This document shows positions 35,698 through 38,114 of a stretch of DNA of 38,114 nt, in pieces. Position numbers and translations under genes: made by a program. The notes beneath the pieces are model-generated. The model worked only from the letters and a program-made list of their open reading frames with translations. It searched no databases and had not been told where the DNA came from. The DNA lies in contig JAAFHX010000014.1 in the NCBI GenBank assembly GCA_013297695.1, positions 1 to 38,114 on the forward strand, given 5' to 3'. The stretch is from Rhodobacterales bacterium (GTDB taxonomy: Bacteria > Pseudomonadota > Alphaproteobacteria > Rhodobacterales > Rhodobacteraceae). Each line of letters begins with the position of its first letter. The first letter of the stretch is position 1.

Positions 35698-37521
35698 TCA
35701 GGCCGCGCGCTGCGCGCGCAGACGCAACCCGGCCAGCGCCGCCAACGCCGCCAGCAGCAGCGGCAGCGCCGCCGGTACGGGGATGGGCGCGACGGGGATG
35801 TTCGAGATGGTGTAAAGCGTGTTGAAGCGCTGAAACTCGTCGTTCGAAACAAAGCTGTACTCTATGTCGACCTTGTTGCTGCCGATCTGACCGAAGCCCA
35901 GGCCCTGCTGCGTGCCGAAGAACGCATCCGCCGAACCCGGGTTGGTGAAGGTCTGGTTCACGACTGTCGTGTTGTTCAGCTTGGCAAGGAAAGACAGGCT
36001 TTCGAACAACGGTGACGTGCCGTAGATGAAGAAGTCGAGGAACAGGCTTTCGGCTGCGGCCGCCCGGAAGGTGTACGTTGCCGACCCGGAGTAGGTCTTT
36101 TTCGCGCCGGTGTCATCGCTGACGGCAAAGATCGCACCGGCGCCGTAGACGCGCTCCGGCGGGGCGGCGAACCCGATGGGTGCGGCGATGCCGACGTGGA
36201 TGTTCGACCCCGGTTCCCCGGACAGGTTCGCGAGCATGGACCCGCCGCTGAACAGGTCGATGTCGCCCACCCCTGCGAGCGCGCCGGCAATGCCGCTGCC
36301 CGCCGCATCCGACTTGGCGGTGACAGTCACCCCCCCGCGCGAGTCGCGCGCTTGGGCCTCGGCGCGGACAGTGCCGCCCGTAGCCCCTTCGGAACTGGCG
36401 ACGGCCACCGCAGAGCCCGCCGTACCGGCATCCTCGCTGCGGCCGCCGGAAGCGAAGGCCGATGCATTGCTCGCGCCGCCCTCTTCGTGCACTTGCCTTG
36501 CGGTCGCGACGGCATCCCCGCCGGTGCCGCCCAGAAGGCCATCGCCGCCATTCGCAATTGCCAGGCGGAGCGTGGCAGCGCTTTTCTGCTCCACCAGATC
36601 CAACTGTGCAGTGGCGTTCCCGCCCTTGCCGCCCGATGCTTCGCCGCCATCTGCATAGGCGATGGCACTGCCCGCTGTCGCGTTGCCCCGGACCTGCGCG
36701 TCCAGGGTCGCAGTGCTGTCTCCCCCGTCACCCGTCACACCCGTTTCGGACGTGCCGCCACTGCCGCCGAACGCATAAGAGCCAAGCGTGTAAGTCAGGT
36801 CGTTTCCTGCCGTCAGGGTCGTGTCGGTGGTCACCGTCAGTTCGGAAGTTGCCGCACCGCCCTGTCCGCCTTCGGCACCGCCGTCGCCGCGCCCGCCGAC
36901 CCCGCCGAATGCGCGGGCAATGCCCGTGATCTCTTCAGGATCAAGGGACGTGAGGTCGGCATACGCCTCGGCCATGCCGCCATCGCCGCCTTGCCGACCG
37001 CTGCCTTTTCCCGTGCCGCCCGTCCCGCCGGCCGCGATCACAGTGATCGAAGGCTTCGGCGCCCCCGAGGCCGACCCGGTCGCCAGTGCCGCGCCGCCGC
37101 TGCCGCCATCGGCCCCGGCACCGCCGCTGCCCGGCGTGCCTGCAGAACCGCCCGCGCCGCCACGGGCGGTCGCATTGCCGGGGGCTATGACGATCCCCGG
37201 CATCCCGGTCGCGGTTGCCTCGGCCGTCGCCGCGCCACCAGTGCCGCCCGCGCCGCCCGCACCGGTAGGTGCCCCGTCGCCGCCCGCGCCGCCCGCCCCG
37301 CCATTCGCGGTGGCATAGTTACCCTCCCCAGCCGTATCGGCAACCGCATCTGCCACGCCACCGACCCCGCCCGGGCCGCCATCGGGCGCGCCCGCCGTGC
37401 CCGCCGTGCCTGGCGTTCCGTTGATGGTGACGGTGGCGGCAAGGCCCGGGGCAGCGCCCAGCAGCACCAGAAGCGGCAGCGCCGTCAGGCAGCGGCGAAG
37501 CGGGCGGGGGTCTTGGAACAT
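35698..37521 (-). CDS. Glycine-rich secreted protein with VPxPA-CTERM sorting tail
   Basis: The 607-residue protein has a signal peptide (CLTALPLLVLLGAAPGLAA, cleavage near residue 29). A Gly/Ala-rich region (about 35-430) follows, made of irregular GGxGG and GGAGGxG repeats like those of mycobacterial PE_PGRS proteins. A non-repetitive domain (about 430-580) is rich in beta-type sequence (YTFRAAAAESLFLDFFIYG). The last residues, IPVPAALPLLLAALAALAGL plus a short Arg-containing tail, match the VPLPA-CTERM variant of PEP-CTERM sorting signals, which are processed by exosortase. I infer export and surface or extracellular-matrix placement. Start 37521 follows GGGAGA; the in-frame ATG at 37590 lacks that. 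No exosortase gene is in the window. Confidence 0.85.
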   Translation of the reverse strand: MFQDPRPLRRCLTALPLLVLLGAAPGLAATVTINGTPGTAGTAGAPDGGPGGVGGVADAVADTAGEGNYATANGGAGGAGGDGAPTGAGGAGGTGGAATAEATATGMPGIVIAPGNATARGGAGGSAGTPGSGGAGADGGSGGAALATGSASGAPKPSITVIAAGGTGGTGKGSGRQGGDGGMAEAYADLTSLDPEEITGIARAFGGVGGRGDGGAEGGQGGAATSELTVTTDTTLTAGNDLTYTLGSYAFGGSGGTSETGVTGDGGDSTATLDAQVRGNATAGSAIAYADGGEASGGKGGNATAQLDLVEQKSAATLRLAIANGGDGLLGGTGGDAVATARQVHEEGGASNASAFASGGRSEDAGTAGSAVAVASSEGATGGTVRAEAQARDSRGGVTVTAKSDAAGSGIAGALAGVGDIDLFSGGSMLANLSGEPGSNIHVGIAAPIGFAAPPERVYGAGAIFAVSDDTGAKKTYSGSATYTFRAAAAESLFLDFFIYGTSPLFESLSFLAKLNNTTVVNQTFTNPGSADAFFGTQQGLGFGQIGSNKVDIEYSFVSNDEFQRFNTLYTISNIPVAPIPVPAALPLLLAALAALAGLRLRAQRAA

Positions 37522-37813
37522 CGGGGTCTCCCTGGGAAAGAGCTTGTCGAAATGGAAACTTGCCTGGCGAAAATTGCGGATTGTCGTCACATGTCAAGCA
37601 TCAAGGCGTGCTGACCCCCCTTTGTGCGACCTTTCTTGTGCAGCGGCCGGGCCTTTTCTGGCAAAGGTTTAGCCGACTTTCCGTTGCTGCAAGCAGCGGT
37701 TGCACCCAGGCACCAGTCCCTTCCCGGCCCCGCCTGCCGCCCGGGGCCTTCCCCTTGCCGCGCGCAGCGTTTAGGTGAGGGGGCAGGCAACCGGGAAGCG
37801 AAGGCGGGACGCC
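37522..37813. other. Divergent intergenic region between CTERM gene and ftsY
   Basis: These 292 bp hold the candidate minus-strand promoter below. A small palindrome GCTGC-AA-GCAGC (about 37687-37698) is also present, and the ribosome-site region of ftsY is at the right end. I see no gene in it; the ORFs listed there have no homology or signals that I recognise. Confidence 0.5.
37569..37597 (-). promoter_or_regulatory. Candidate promoter of the VPxPA-CTERM gene
   Basis: On the minus strand a perfect TTGACA is followed after 17 bp by ATTTTC, ending 48 bp before ATG 37521. The -10 is weak, so an activator may be needed if the promoter is real. Confidence 0.35.
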
Positions 37814-38114
37814 ATGTCGTTCTTCAAGAAACTCCGCGACCGGATGTTCCGCTCGTCCGAGAAAATCTCGGACGGGGTGGAGCAACTGGTGGAGGCCGCC
37901 CCCGTGCCGGACGGCCCGGCGACCCCGACCCCGGCCCCGGCCCCTGGCGCGCCCGCGCGGGGCATCCTCGCCCGGCTGACCGGGCAGGCCGCGCCCGAGG
38001 CGGCGCGGCGGGTGCTGGACGATGCCATGCTGGAAAGCCTGGAGGAAATGCTGATCGCCGCCGACATGGGCGTGGACACGGCGCTGCGGGTGACGGCGAA
38101 CCTGGCCGAGGGGC
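37814..38114 (+). CDS. ftsY: Signal recognition particle receptor FtsY (5' part, runs off the window)
   Basis: The frame from ATG 37814 is open to the last base and gives 100 residues, so it is absent from the ORF track. The start MSFFKKLRDRMFRSSEKISD matches the N-terminal amphipathic helix of alphaproteobacterial FtsY. An acidic and proline-rich linker (about 30-58) is followed by the start of the four-helix N domain: AARRVLDDAMLESLEEMLIA and ADMGVDTALRVTANLAEG. FtsY is the membrane-associated GTPase that receives ribosome-SRP complexes. The GTPase G motifs lie beyond the window, so the call depends on the N domain. AAGGCGGGA serves as ribosome site. Confidence 0.88.
   Translation, partial: MSFFKKLRDRMFRSSEKISDGVEQLVEAAPVPDGPATPTPAPAPGAPARGILARLTGQAAPEAARRVLDDAMLESLEEMLIAADMGVDTALRVTANLAEG

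Noticed and set aside
36196-37521. CRISPR or tandem DNA repeat in the glycine-rich gene
   Set aside because: The periodicity is the codon-level GGC/GGN pattern of irregular protein repeats without a fixed DNA unit.
36196-37614. 472-residue forward ORF opposite the glycine-rich gene
   Set aside because: Its Ala/Arg-rich sequence arises from the complement of GGN-GGN codons; the reverse frame has a signal peptide and a sorting tail.

Overview
This window looks like a chromosomal segment from an alphaproteobacterium of the Rhodobacteraceae/Paracoccaceae type. GC is high (roughly two thirds), genes are densely packed, and the families are typical of that group: small DUF1127 protein, EI-Ntr (PtsP), RraB-domain protein, EcsC, a PEP-CTERM-like protein with a VPxPA tail, and the 8-vinyl reductase BciA. 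BciA suggests an organism that makes, or recently made, bacteriochlorophyll. I see no rRNA, tRNA, CRISPR array, transposase or prophage genes. The genus cannot be fixed by eye.

Layout. 1-4.6 kb: the 3' end of a VIT/CCC1-like membrane protein, a GNAT acetyltransferase, a Bax-inhibitor-1 protein, a DUF1127 protein divergent from a LysR regulator, a quinone oxidoreductase, and an XRE regulator behind an AT-rich 330-bp promoter region. 4.6-9.2 kb: an inositol-monophosphatase-family enzyme, then nucleobase catabolism (8-oxoguanine deaminase, RraB-like protein, GNAT, guanine deaminase). 9.3-15.7 kb: a forward run of mgtE, 5-formyl-THF cyclo-ligase, a YmdB-like phosphodiesterase, an EamA transporter, an SLC13/RCK_C permease and yebC. 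15.7-18.7 kb: an ArgP-like LysR regulator divergent from a translationally coupled ACT-domain/LysE pair, followed by a second EamA transporter. 18.7-21.5 kb: galE, an orphan parA, and mtnP coupled to a tiny membrane protein.

21.5-24.9 kb looks like accessory DNA. It holds an aldo/keto reductase and a DNA methyltransferase fused to an Mrr-like nuclease domain. The middle (target-recognition) third of the methyltransferase is only about 48% GC. Five of the seven copies of a GGTGCGTGC-NN-GCACGCACC palindrome surround these genes. 24.9-27.9 kb: bciA, a flavin reductase, GNAT and EcsC. 28-33 kb: reverse-strand ptsP, lysC and purD, with a further palindrome pair between ptsP and lysC. 33.3-38.1 kb: a small HdeA-like secreted protein, xseA, a secreted cysteine-containing protein, a 607-residue glycine-rich VPxPA-CTERM protein, and the 5' end of ftsY running off the window.

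The most interesting items are the mosaic methyltransferase-nuclease fusion, the paired palindromic repeats placed just after stop codons, a second dispersed repeat (about 50-60 bp, two copies), the glycine-rich exosortase-type substrate, and the ACT/LysE/ArgP module. All functional calls come from motif and family recognition by eye; no database search was run.
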